This document shows positions 43,240-53,324 of a DNA stretch of 64,000 nucleotides, one piece after another. The DNA comes from Pyropia yezoensis (lineage: Eukaryota; Rhodophyta; Bangiophyceae; Bangiales; Bangiaceae). Every line of letters begins with the position of its first letter. Position 1 is the stretch's first letter. The stretch covers positions 36,866,894-36,930,893 of the forward strand of contig CM020618.1 in NCBI GenBank assembly GCA_009829735.1, read 5' to 3'. The notes beneath the pieces were generated by a model. The model did no database searches, was not told where the DNA came from, and saw nothing but the letters and a program-made list of their open reading frames with translations. Position numbers and translations under genes: made by a program.

Positions 43240-44309
43240 CTTTCTTAACGCGCACGTGAACGTGAGTGAATGCAAGTTTGGAGAGCTCTGATTCGTCATT
43301 GCACGGCGATGTGTTTGGCGTGCGGCCCGAAACGGGCCCCCCGACCGATGGGACCATGCTCGCTCACGTGTACTTGACCGCTCACATTTCAAGTAAAGCG
43401 AGTTCCCCGGAGCACGTCAGACGTGAGCGGTTTTTTTTTTTTTTTCCCGCTCACGCACTCACGTGCATCCAGCGCCGTGGAAGCCTTCTCTGGGATGTTT
43501 TTTTCGGAAAATTCGCACACCCGTGGCGCTTCTCTTCCAGAACCTGTAGTCGGCGGCCACCGCAGAGGCAAGGCCACACTGAAAAAAGCGGCTCGCCCTC
43601 CCAGCGACGAGGTCCTCCGACACCCATCACGTCGACGCTGCATGCCAGCTCTGCACGATGGCATCCGCTGGTGACGCCGGAGAAGCGGCCAGTCCCTCCC
43701 CCGGCGCCCCCGCGCCCGCCTTGGCAGCTCTCCCCGCACCTCGGGACGGCTCACCTGACGTCCTCCCCGCACCTCGGGACGGCTCACCTGACGTCTTGGC
43801 GCCCATTTGTACACCCCCCCCCCCCCCGTCCTATCCCCCGATGGTTCTGGAGCGATGCCACGGCATGAGGATGGCTCTAACGCTGAAAAGGCGGCGACTT
43901 TTCTTTCCCAGCAGTCCTCAACGGACCTGAGGGTGGCCCTGCGCGCGCTGGGCGTCAAGGGCAAGATGCAAGCAAACAACACCGCCAAGCGCACGGCCGA
44001 GGGGGTGTGGGAACAGAGAGCGCGCAGCTTCTTGGCCCGCCACGAGAAGCTGGCAGGGCCTCGCGCGGTGCGGCGAGTCACACAGCGCGTTCATTTGGTG
44101 GGGTGGCCCGCCGTCGCAGTATTTCGATTCCTGTCTCCGTTTTCATCGATTCCTGAAAAAATGCCCCATTCAACATGAAGTGCGGAGGTCGCGATCACGT
44201 GCGTGAACGGTGTGAACGTGATTGGCGTTAAGACAGAACGTGCCTCAATCACGGAATTGTGGGGCGTGCGTGATCACGTTCACTCACGTTCACGTGCGCG
44301 TTAAGAAAG
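43240..44309. mobile_element. 1.07-kb TIR element with internal ORF
   Basis: The left end CTTTCTTAACGCGCACGTGA (43240-43259) continues for about 30 bp and is mirrored exactly at 44280-44309. Subterminal copies of GTGAACGTGA/GATCACGT motifs follow on both sides (for example 44190-44215). The interior holds the ORF at 43658-44178 and a T15 run at 43431-43445. The size, TIRs and subterminal repeats fit a non-autonomous DNA transposon. The superfamily is unclear and no target duplication is evident. Confidence 0.65.
43658..44178 (+). CDS. ORF inside the TIR element, possible SAP-like segment
   Basis: The frame starts MASAGDAGEAASPSPGAPAP and contains a 13-residue duplicated unit (LPAPRDGSPDV repeated). 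It reaches a run of 14 C at about 43815. Beyond the run, the continuing protein sense (GAMPRHEDGSNAEKAATFLS, then STDLRVALRALGVKGKM) lies in a neighbouring frame, so the run has slipped either in the genome or in the read. The LR.aLRaLGVKGKM...R stretch resembles a SAP-type DNA-binding motif, but this is tentative. The end is uncertain: the frame closes at 44178 in non-conserved sequence. Confidence 0.35.
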
Positions 44310-44352
44310 ACCGTCATCCTCCTGCCTTGCTGCTGTTTGTGGGCGTCTGCTC

Positions 44353-45950
44353 ATGCCCTTCACTCGCCGCCCGGCGCGCCAACCATTGCTGCCTGCTTTG
44401 CTGTCCATGGTATGTAATGTGCCTGTAGCGGCTGATATTAATTTGTTTCGGTGGCCTTCCGTGCTGCTGTTTTGCTCTGGCGGGCCACGGTGTGTTCCCT
44501 TTCTTATGGTGTTCGTTTCGTGGTATGACCGCTTGGGCGCGTTTCTAACCCCTGGTCTCGTGGCCCGCTCTTTGCTGGTTGACGCTCGATTTCTCTTGCT
44601 TTGGCTGGCTGGGAATGGTCCCTTCTGCGGGGACTACCCTCCGCCATGGTGGTGTATGCCTCCCGTGGATTCTCAGGCGAACGATGCAGCCAAGAAGCGA
44701 GTGAAGGCCAATGCGGCGGCACTGGCCTCGATGCGCTTGTTTCTTGCGGTGGCCAATGTAAGTTGGCCATGGGTCCATCTTATTCGGGTCGGGCGTGGGT
44801 TCCCTCTTGTTCGTGAGTGAGGTGAGGGCGCTCATCTGGAGAGGGGATTCGCTTTCTGGGGATAAACTATCGGTCGCCCTTTCCACACGTTCTTGTGTGT
44901 GTGTGCGTGTGTGACAGCACTGAGATGTTTCTGGTGAGCCTTGTGATGTGGTCGACTGGGGCGGGCGGGACCCTTAGCACGCGACAGGCTGCTGACTTTG
45001 CCTACGTTGTCGGCCTCAAGTCTGCCTCGTGCTGGTGTGCTTGTCTGACTGGTCTGTGTCTGACTGACCTGATTATGTTCAGGTGGCCTACCTTGTGAGC
45101 ATGGTCGTCGCCTCTGCTCGACACGCACCTCCCACCCGTGGGTTGTTGATGTGGGTACGCTGACTGTCGCCTCTCTCTGCTCTCTTGAGGAAGATGCAGA
45201 ACTTCCATGCTGCTCTGCTGGGCTGTCTTGTTTTACCCTGATCATGGTATATGTGGGCTTTGTGGTGTAGGCGTATGCGGCTGTGCCCTGACAGTTATGC
45301 TGTTGTTCCCTGCTTGTGTGCAACGATGCTTCTATGCTCTCGGTGACCTCCTTTGTGGCTGTAGGCTGCGTACCTGGCTGTCGAGGGGGGGCTCTATTCA
45401 TTCTTGAGCTCTTCGGCAGCGCCTGTCAGAGACGCCCATGGGGTTTTAGTGGCTGGAGGGACGGACTTGTCAGCGCCGGTACGTTAGCCCCGCGTGTGTG
45501 TGTCATGCAGGTGTTGTGCTGAGTGTGGTCGACGGCATGCCTAACTTTATTCTGCGCCGTGAGAAGGTATGTGAAAGGATGGTCCAATCCCTGCTTGGAA
45601 GGCCTTCTAACGTCTCCGTCAAGTCTTTTCGCTCGCTTCTGTGTCTCATTATGCTTTTTGGCACTTGCCTGCCACTTTTTGCCTACGCCCTCTTGATGCA
45701 GGGGTTTATGGAGTACACGCGCGACGCTCTGACTGTGACGACCGCTGCGCACGCGCTGTGTGCAGCCACTGCCTGGGGCAACCTTCTTCTCGCTGCGATA
45801 CCCCTGTACGCGGTGTCCATGGTCGCGTCTGCCAGCGCACGTCGGAGCTCCAACGCGCTTTCCGCTTTTGCAGGCGGTGCCGAGAGTACGCCCACCGGAG
45901 CCGCGGCCATCGCTACACCGCCGAAGAGGGCAAAGGTTCGTGCTCGCTAA
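44353..45950 (+). CDS. Possible intron-rich gene (exons uncertain)
   Basis: This stretch has the punctuation of short introns in T/G-rich sequence. Examples are GTAAGT at 44757, an acceptor TTCTCAG before 44687 giving an exon NDAAKKRVKANAAALASMRL, GTACGT at about 45479, GTATGT at 45567 paired with GATGCAG ending 45701, and TTTTGCAG before 45873. Coding-like pieces include VVLSVVDGMPNFILRREK and GFMEYTRDALTVTTAAHAL. The last frame closes at 45950 after KRAKVRAR, a basic tail. No single splice path could be proven by eye and no family was recognised. Intron density contrasts with the single-exon genes elsewhere in the window. Confidence 0.3.
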
Positions 45951-45976
45951 TAGTGGGCTCCGATTTCGGCGAGAAT

Positions 45977-46046
45977 GAGGCACTTCCATGAAATCACATC
46001 CTGTCACGCAAAATCACATCCGAGAGATCCTTATGGAATGTGCCTC
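45977..46046. repeat. 70-bp mini-copy of the palindrome's terminal repeat
   Basis: Thirty-six bases from 45977 are identical to the outer end of the 1.84-kb palindrome at 19216 (and 21051 in reverse). After about 30 further bases the sequence closes with an imperfect mirrored end (GGAATGTGCCTC). It looks like an internally deleted member of the same family, only about 70 bp long. Confidence 0.65.
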
Positions 46047-46298
46047 TGAGGCTGATTTTCTATGTAGATCGGCGTCTACCGAAGCGCAGGTACAGGCCGC
46101 CACCAGGCAATGTTCCAGTTGTCTGACAAGAAAGCTGAGCACACCATCGGAAAGAGCGTCTCACAAGCTCGTTATCCACAAGAGAATGACACAAGAGCGC
46201 AATAACTGAAAGTGCAACACGCAACTCCAAAAACGGGGGTCCCGGTACAATAAAGGGTCCCTCAGGGAACCTTTCGGGTTTGCACGGTGCATTTTTTA

Positions 46299-46468
46299 CG
46301 TGCCTAATGTTAAGTGCTCATTCTACTTCAATGCTCAAGTTATCCTTTTCACGTCAATTTACATGAATTTCACGTCCTAATTTCGTGCCTAATGTTAAGT
46401 GCTCATTCTACTTCAATGCTCAAGTTATCCTTTTCACGTCAGTTTACATGAATTTCACGTCCTAATTT
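46299..46468. repeat. Tandem duplication, 85-bp unit x2
   Basis: Unit one spans 46299-46383 and unit two 46384-46468, with one visible difference (CACGTCAATTT versus CACGTCAGTTT). The sequence is AT-rich and non-coding. Confidence 0.85.
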
Positions 46469-49400
46469 CGAGAACCGGTGAATGTTGTGCTCCTTCTGAC
46501 AGCAGAAATGGACTCAGCGCCTCCTGTTGTACAGTTGGCCACATGGATGGAAAAAATGGATTATATACATTCGAGAGCTAGCTAGAGCGTCCTGGGCATG
46601 GAAGGGACCAATAACCTCGATACATTAAACTATACAATTAACATAATTCATTATAGATTAATCAGTTGGCGCTTTCGCGTTTTTTAATATCTTCTTTTAA
46701 CTAACAAATGAGTGAGCCCTCCCCCCCGCCCCCCCTCCCTTCTTCCCACTGCCGCTTTCCATGTTCGTTATATAACTATTTACCCCCGACACGCCACGGA
46801 GCAGCCTCAGCAGGGCTGGCTCTGCGCGACGGTCCATCGCTCACGCGGACGCTGCCACTGGTGCAGCCACTGCTGTCGCTGACACTGCAGACTTCCTCGC
46901 CGCCGACCTGGCCGCCGACTCTCCCACTCTGATGGTAGCACGCGCCAAATACGGGGAGGGGTCGGTGCGACGCTGAAGAACACCAGTGCCGAGACTGCTC
47001 TGGCCGCTGGCCCTGTCGCCTTTGCTACAACACCCAGGGTCGTAGCCTACCCGTCGCAGCCTTCAACACCGTCCTGGGCGGCAAGAAGATCAGCCACAAG
47101 AATGCCATGAGCTAGCAGGTTTGGAGGGCAGTGTCTGGGCGACCAAGTGAGGGGCGCGCTCCATTGCGTCGCGGCAAAAATAGATTAATTAAGAAATCGA
47201 GATTTAACAGATTAATGTATAGATTAATCTATCTGGCATATGAAAAGTCCCTTTTTGCCATCCACGGTCTTCGGCGTGTCGAATGTCCCGCATCACGCCT
47301 GTAGTATGTATTTCGTCTGGGAAAATTGTCGACCAGTGCTGGAAATGTTGACCACGCGGCACGGCCCCAAGAAGGCTCACGACCCCAAGAAGGCTGATTC
47401 ATGACGGCCTGCTTTCTTTCTGCTACTTCGAGCGCAAGAGAAAGAGAAGCACACATGACCTGGATACAAGAATTTCTACGAGCTGATGAACATGGAAGTT
47501 GCCCTTTTTCTGGCGAACCGTCGACACCTAGGCGTGGAAACCCTTTGCGCTGCGCTTCTTGCCCCTGCTGGTGAGAGTACTTTTTACAGCAACCAACAGC
47601 ATCCAGGCGGCCCCATGTGCTTCGTCGGCCAACACTCGGTATGATTCGTCGGTATGATCATTCGCTGACAGGGCACGGCTGGCCCAGACTAATCGCCGAC
47701 CAGGTGTTTCCATTAGCTCGATGAGCTGGTCGACATTGCCAGCACTATCCTGACGGTCCGTTGGGCTTCCCTCATCTCTAGCTCGAAGAGAACAGACGCG
47801 CTCAGAAAAAAAAAAACACTCGCTTATTCCCCTTGCTGTCCTCTACAGGCACATATGTCGTATTTCTCTTGTTGTAGTGCAGAAGCACCTTGGTTGTCTG
47901 CAATAATGGCCGAGATTAGCTACACGTGTGTAAGGGCGTGTCACGCCGTGCACCCAAGACTGCCAGGCGTGTTCTCCGTGTTTCACGTGGACAACAATGC
48001 CCGCATTGGAAAACTGCACGCGCGAGAGGGGACGACACCATCAGAAGGTTCGTAACAGACGACCTCTTTCAAATGTCTGTGCACACGAGTGATTATTGTG
48101 TTTGGGGCCTGTCTTAATGCAAACGCACATTCACGAGATGGAATTCAAGCACGACTAACAAATCCGTCATTGAGGTGCGGGCTATCTTAAGGACAGCAAC
48201 GAAACACAAGGCGCGATTGTGTTGGGAGGATTGTAAATACCCCGCGCGGATCTGTCGAGTACCGCTGCCCAGTTGTTATGCGCAACTTCCACTTCTGTCC
48301 GCTTACGAGAGGGCCGGGGGGCCCAACACATGGGAAAACAGAGCCTTCAATCGATAGGGTGGGCGGGTGCAGTGGGGTTTGTGGTCGCGAATTCCCTATT
48401 GGAGCGCGTTTCGACGTGTGCGGAAAGAAAAAGAAACTGCACACTCACGAAGTGCGATCGGGAACGGCGTTTACTTGAAATGTGATCTGGTAACTTCTTG
48501 AGAGCGAAGGCTTCCCTCCTGATCATGTGTGTGTGCTCTGAGCACGCCATAAGGTCTCTGACCCATTAGCAAGCGCCATGTTGTACAAACAAGCACTGTG
48601 TTTGGGCGTTTTTACAGGCCCTCAAAGAGGCTGACCGGCCCAGCTTGCAGACGCGGAAAGCCAAAAGACGAGCTAAGAGCCCCCAATTATTGCATGTCAA
48701 CATGTTCTCTTGTGAATAACAGACGGCTCGAAGTTTTTTTGGCGAGGGCGTATACAGCCTGCCTTCAGTGTCTTGCGTGTTTCAATGCGTATTACACGAG
48801 GACACGTCTCCCTCCCATCAAAAGAGTGCGTGCTGGCGCACCCTAGCCTCTTTGCCATTGGGGCGGATGAGCGTTCCTGAACAGAATGTACTGCACACAT
48901 TTTGTTCCGAGCTCTGTTCCAGGAAGGCGTTCTTGTCATGCTCTGTCTGCTACACCCCACCCCCCCACCCATCTTCGTCTCGGCGTATGTTCGCCCCGCC
49001 CGCGCCGGGCACCACAAGCGCGAGGCGCACCCCCAGCGCAACGTTTCGACCGCTGGGGACAGGTGCGGAGGGTGGGAGTGAGATTTATGACGAGCACTGA
49101 GGGGGGCGGGTTGGCGGAATTGGGAGGATGGGATACTGGGACAGCTTCGTGACGTATGTGATCAGATATAGGCTTGCTGTCCTGCATTGAGCGATGGAAG
49201 TATGGTGGGTCGCTCGAACTGCCCTCTCGGTAGATGTCTCCACGCACAGAGCGGTTCTGCACGAGGGCTCCTTACAGCCCTTGAGAGTACGGGGCAACGC
49301 CGGCGTACTGAGGTCTGCGCAAGTGCATACGAGAAATGTTTTTCACGTGCCGCACTCCCCTTCTCATGAGCGTCAGATTGAGCTGGCACGAGCCATACTG

Positions 49401-50597
49401 CCGTCTTCGATGCTTCCGTGAAGCGCAAGAACACTCCTGTGTGTATGCAACCTGTGAGCATGCATTGTCAATTGGCGCCACTGCGGAACGTGTCAAGACA
49501 TGAGTGATTGTCGAACTTTAGTATCAGTGTGTGACCCCAACAAATTTTCGCTTCAGGGCGCAGCGATGTGTCCCCGCTTCCCGGCAGCTTCGGGCGCTAA
49601 AGGGAAGTTCTCAAGATTGTCTTCGACAATGTCCCAAACTGCTTCCGAGTCTCGTTCGGGATCAACACAGAATACCTTGATGTGAGGCACGAAAAGAGAA
49701 CCCTTGAAGATTTCAATGGGGGCCTAAATGGCATCTATCGAAAAAAGCTCGCTGGAAAGTCTTCGGACCTCCAGGCGGACCGCACGGTCCGCAGCGTGGA
49801 GAGTAGAGAGGACCATTGGAAGAGGGTGTGCCATCTTCTGATGATTTTGCGAGAGTCCAGCGGGGCCCGGGTCGTTTCATCTCTGTGAACACTGCCTGAA
49901 GTAAATAAGCGCGTAATACATGACCTTTCAATGTTTTGTGGGAGTTGAGCGTCACGGTTCTGATGTAGAGAGGACAGGAGATGGGGGGGCCAGAGCATGT
50001 CCATTGGTGCATCTAATACACATGAAAAGCAGCTCCGAGCTATCCGCTGAGATGTATCCGGCCTCGAACATCTTCGAAGATAGCTCAGAGTCATCGTGAG
50101 GAGAAGAATGGCTAACTCATTCGGGTATTACAGTAATGCGTGACGGTGACACGACTCATGCTCAGAAGCATAGGACAAGTGGCACATGCTCATCGTCTTC
50201 GCCCAGGAGGTGGCACCAGCTAGGAGGGGAGTCTTCTAAAATTGTCCAGCACGCTTCCGCCCCGCAGCTCAACCCTGATCCTGCGCGAACGACGGGATCG
50301 GGCAGCGTCTGGTCAAGGTAATGTCCGGTAAAGCTGTGCAAGTTCGACAAAGCCGTTGCTGATTGCTTGCAGTATTGGAATTTGGTTCGTGAAGGCTGGT
50401 CTCCTCCTTCTGTTCCTGTGAGCTCGACAACGTTGCGCGTTGGCGACTGCCGACGGCGCGGGCACTGAAGCGTGTGTTGCAGTAAAATACATTCAAAGAC
50501 AGTAGCGTTTTACGACTGACAAGCATGGCAGAACGGACTCCTCGCCAACGACAGTCGACCAATTTATTGTACTGCAGCGAAATGTTGGCACACACTA
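46469..50597. other. Lower-GC region, no gene seen
   Basis: Frames are short and unrecognised. Positions 46840-47110 and 47340-47580 have coding-like pieces on the plus strand (for example MNMEVALFLANRRHLGVETL) without continuity, possibly remnants of a mobile element. A motif like TTTACTTGAAATGTGA at 48462 recurs inverted at about 43386. Confidence 0.35.
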
Positions 50598-53324
50598 AAG
50601 GTCTATTCCAGTTAGCTAGTCACTTGAGAAAAGAGTTCTCTTTCAGCCGCATCTGGTCTGTTACGGCTCAAACTTGGTGGACATGACCAGCAATGCGCTC
50701 CGGGCCTGTGGTAAAAAAGACAGGACCGAAAAGTGTGTTCTTGCGCCTGAGTGCTCGGCTGATGAGTATCGGAGGTCCGCCAGCGCACGTGGTGCTGTCC
50801 GGTCGTGTTCGTGGTGCCCGAATGCGGATCAACACCACATTGGAGCAATGTGTCGTTGGCTGAACGGGGGTTACATGTCGACCCATTCCATGACAATTTG
50901 TGAATTGAACAGGGAGCGCTGCGTTAAATCCGTAATCTCGTCTCGATGGACGACAGTGTGACACCCATTCATAATCCCGTCATTGCGGCTGCAGGGAGCG
51001 GGATCGCAGTGCGAACCGCCGGCGCCTTCCCCGAAACGCGGCAGCCACCCTACATGGCAGGGAGAGGTCCTCGGGACCAATCATATGTCCACCTAAAGAT
51101 CGCGTCCGGCTGAAGGTGGTCGCCTGCCGCTCATCAAAAAAGTAGGAACTGCGCTGGGTCGGTATCGTGGTCACATCTCCATGCTATCGGAAGCGCTGCC
51201 CTCGCCTGCCTCGCTTTCGTCCGACACACTCTCCGCACTCTCTCCCTCTGTCGTGCTCTCATCCTCTTCGGCCTCGTCGCCTCCCTCATCTTCCTCCACC
51301 TCCTCTCCCACCCCGTCCTCGGCATCCTCTCCTTCGCCATCCCCACCACTCCCTTCGACCTCCGGCTGCTCATCGTCAAAAGCTGCCGCCACTTGGTCGC
51401 TAATCTCACCGAGACGCCGGCAAGAACCCTCCATCTTGATGGCGTGAAGCTCATGCTTCAGCCATTTCTCGGGAGTTATCTTGGCAAGCTGCGCCGCCAC
51501 AAGCTCCTTGAGGGCTGTCAGTGTGAAGTTCGTGTTCCCACGCTTGGCCGCCATCTTGACCGTACCCCACACAATTTCGATGGGGTTCAGCTGCGGGTGG
51601 GCCACGGGTGAAATCAGGATGGAAACCCCGAAATCTTGCGCTTGGTCTTGTACGAGAAACCGTGGAGCAGGCCGATTGTTGGCCGCTTGCGCCATCGGCT
51701 CCACCTTGGTTTTCTTGGTCCGCCACGGACCCTCCCAGCTGTCAGGAACGGCATTGTGCGCCTCCAGCCAATCAGCCTTCCGCATCTTGCTCGTCGCTGG
51801 TCGCGATTCGGGCGTGCGCACCAAGTGGTACGGAGCCCGGTCGACGACGAGTACTTGACCACTAATCTTGGGGAAGACATCCTCTTGAAGCCACTCCAGC
51901 CAGCGCCGGGAGTTCATTTCGTTCTGGTAGTCCCCAGTGTTGGACTTGCCAATAAAAACGAGGCCGGCCCCGTCCAAGAGCCCAGTGTCGCAGGACCCGA
52001 CGTGGGCGATAATAATCCGGCCGCCCTTTCCCGACGGCACATAAAGTATTGATTTCAGCGTCGCGTCGTTGCAACTGCGGTACACTGACATGTTGTTATT
52101 AACCCAGGTCTCGTCGGTGTAGTACACGGTACGACCCGCGCGGCGGTACTCCCGCACCGTGTCAATGTAGTTTTCCCGCTGCGCCTTGATTGCAGGATTC
52201 TCGCGTGCCACGTCGTAGTGGTTGAGACCACGCGCAAAATGAAAACCAGAATCTCTCATAGCACGAAACAGCGATGTGCGGGTCCAAGAAGTCGTAGAAA
52301 GCGAGCCAATCCCGGTGGCCGCATGCACCGTGGCCGCGGTCGTGAGGTACTCCACAGTGGAATCCACAGTAGGGAGAGAGCGATTCTCGTACTGCTTGTA
52401 CACCGCATCGCGCACACACGCTTGCTCCGCGGGGGAAGTCCGCGACCCGCGCGCACGCGTCTCGCGATCCCCTGTGACGGCCAAAGACTCAAAAAAGTCA
52501 TCGTCCCGCACACGCAAAACGGACCGCTCGCTGACGCCAGTAGCGCGCGCCGTGCGCGCCACGGGATTGCTCAACGAGTACGCGCGCCCGGCCACGCGCT
52601 CCCCCTCAAAAAAGCGACGCACGTTGTCCAGCAGGACAGCTGTCTCATTCGTCAGACGGTTGAAGGCGCGGCGCCGACGCGAGGGGCCACGAGCAGAAGG
52701 AGTCTGGCTTGGGGGCGACATAGTGACTCGTCGAGCGGATGTGCGCACGGGGCGTTGAGGAAGTGGCGATTGTGGCAGAGAGTGCGGGGTGCAAAAGCGG
52801 TGCAAGCACTGACGGCGTGATGTGAAGGGAAGAGACATGTCTGACGGCGCTTCAGCTTGACTCAGTTCAGTCCAAGATACTTATTATTAGTGTCTGTAGT
52901 ACATTGAGGTATCCCCCGTATCGGACATTTATGTCAAATCGGCCGTGAAGAACAAAAATCTCTCTGTTCTTCTCTATCACATCGGGGAAGCAATATGGCG
53001 TTGAACGGAGAAAAACAGGCTCGTCCGTGACCTCTAGCGTACAAAAGCATAATGGTCCGTACATGAAGAACTGAAAAGTAAGACAAACGGACGAGTTGCC
53101 GAATTTTGAGACAGGGTCATACGGCTGTTGTGCCTACGAGCAGAGTGTTTTCTTTTTCAGCGTACGAGACCATCCCAAAAAAGACAGCTAAATAGTGCAA
53201 CCTGATGCCTACGAGTATTGTACTCGAAAAAAAACATAAACTGGCTGCTCTCGTGTCGTCCTGAGCCATGCAGGGGACCTGAATTTGGGTCCTCCCAGGT
53301 GACTAGCTATCTGGAATAGACCTT
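50598..53324 (-). mobile_element. Complete Tc1/mariner-superfamily transposon
   Basis: The 2727-bp element is bounded by TIRs of about 30 bp: AAGGTCTATTCCAGTTAGCT at 50598, mirrored at the right end 53324 with two mismatches. TA dinucleotides flank both sides (50596-50597, 53325-53326), the target duplication of Tc1/mariner. One uninterrupted transposase gene lies inside on the minus strand (51171-52838). Matching TIRs, TSD and an open transposase together suggest a recent insertion. Confidence 0.9.
51171..52838 (-). CDS. Tc1/mariner (IS630-like) DDE transposase
   Basis: This 555-aa frame has no interruption. Residues 55-140 form an N-terminal region that includes a helix-turn-helix-like stretch VARTARATGVSERSV. 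The catalytic core has YYTDETWVN (first Asp, about 242), PSGKGGRIIIAHVGS, LVVDRAPYH (second Asp, about 331) and NPIEIVWGTVK (Glu, about 420). The D-to-E spacing of about 90 residues is longer than the 34-35 of classic Tc1/mariner and fits the DDE_3 group with PSGKGGR...GS.TG motifs common in animals. The last 85 residues are strongly acidic (Glu/Asp/Ser runs). All three catalytic residues are present. Start at 52838; Met at 52721 (MSPPSQTPSARG) is an alternative start. The protein should cut and paste the surrounding 2.7-kb element by binding its TIRs. Confidence 0.9.
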   Translation of the reverse strand: MSLPFTSRRQCLHRFCTPHSLPQSPLPQRPVRTSARRVTMSPPSQTPSARGPSRRRRAFNRLTNETAVLLDNVRRFFEGERVAGRAYSLSNPVARTARATGVSERSVLRVRDDDFFESLAVTGDRETRARGSRTSPAEQACVRDAVYKQYENRSLPTVDSTVEYLTTAATVHAATGIGSLSTTSWTRTSLFRAMRDSGFHFARGLNHYDVARENPAIKAQRENYIDTVREYRRAGRTVYYTDETWVNNNMSVYRSCNDATLKSILYVPSGKGGRIIIAHVGSCDTGLLDGAGLVFIGKSNTGDYQNEMNSRRWLEWLQEDVFPKISGQVLVVDRAPYHLVRTPESRPATSKMRKADWLEAHNAVPDSWEGPWRTKKTKVEPMAQAANNRPAPRFLVQDQAQDFGVSILISPVAHPQLNPIEIVWGTVKMAAKRGNTNFTLTALKELVAAQLAKITPEKWLKHELHAIKMEGSCRRLGEISDQVAAAFDDEQPEVEGSGGDGEGEDAEDGVGEEVEEDEGGDEAEEDESTTEGESAESVSDESEAGEGSASDSMEM

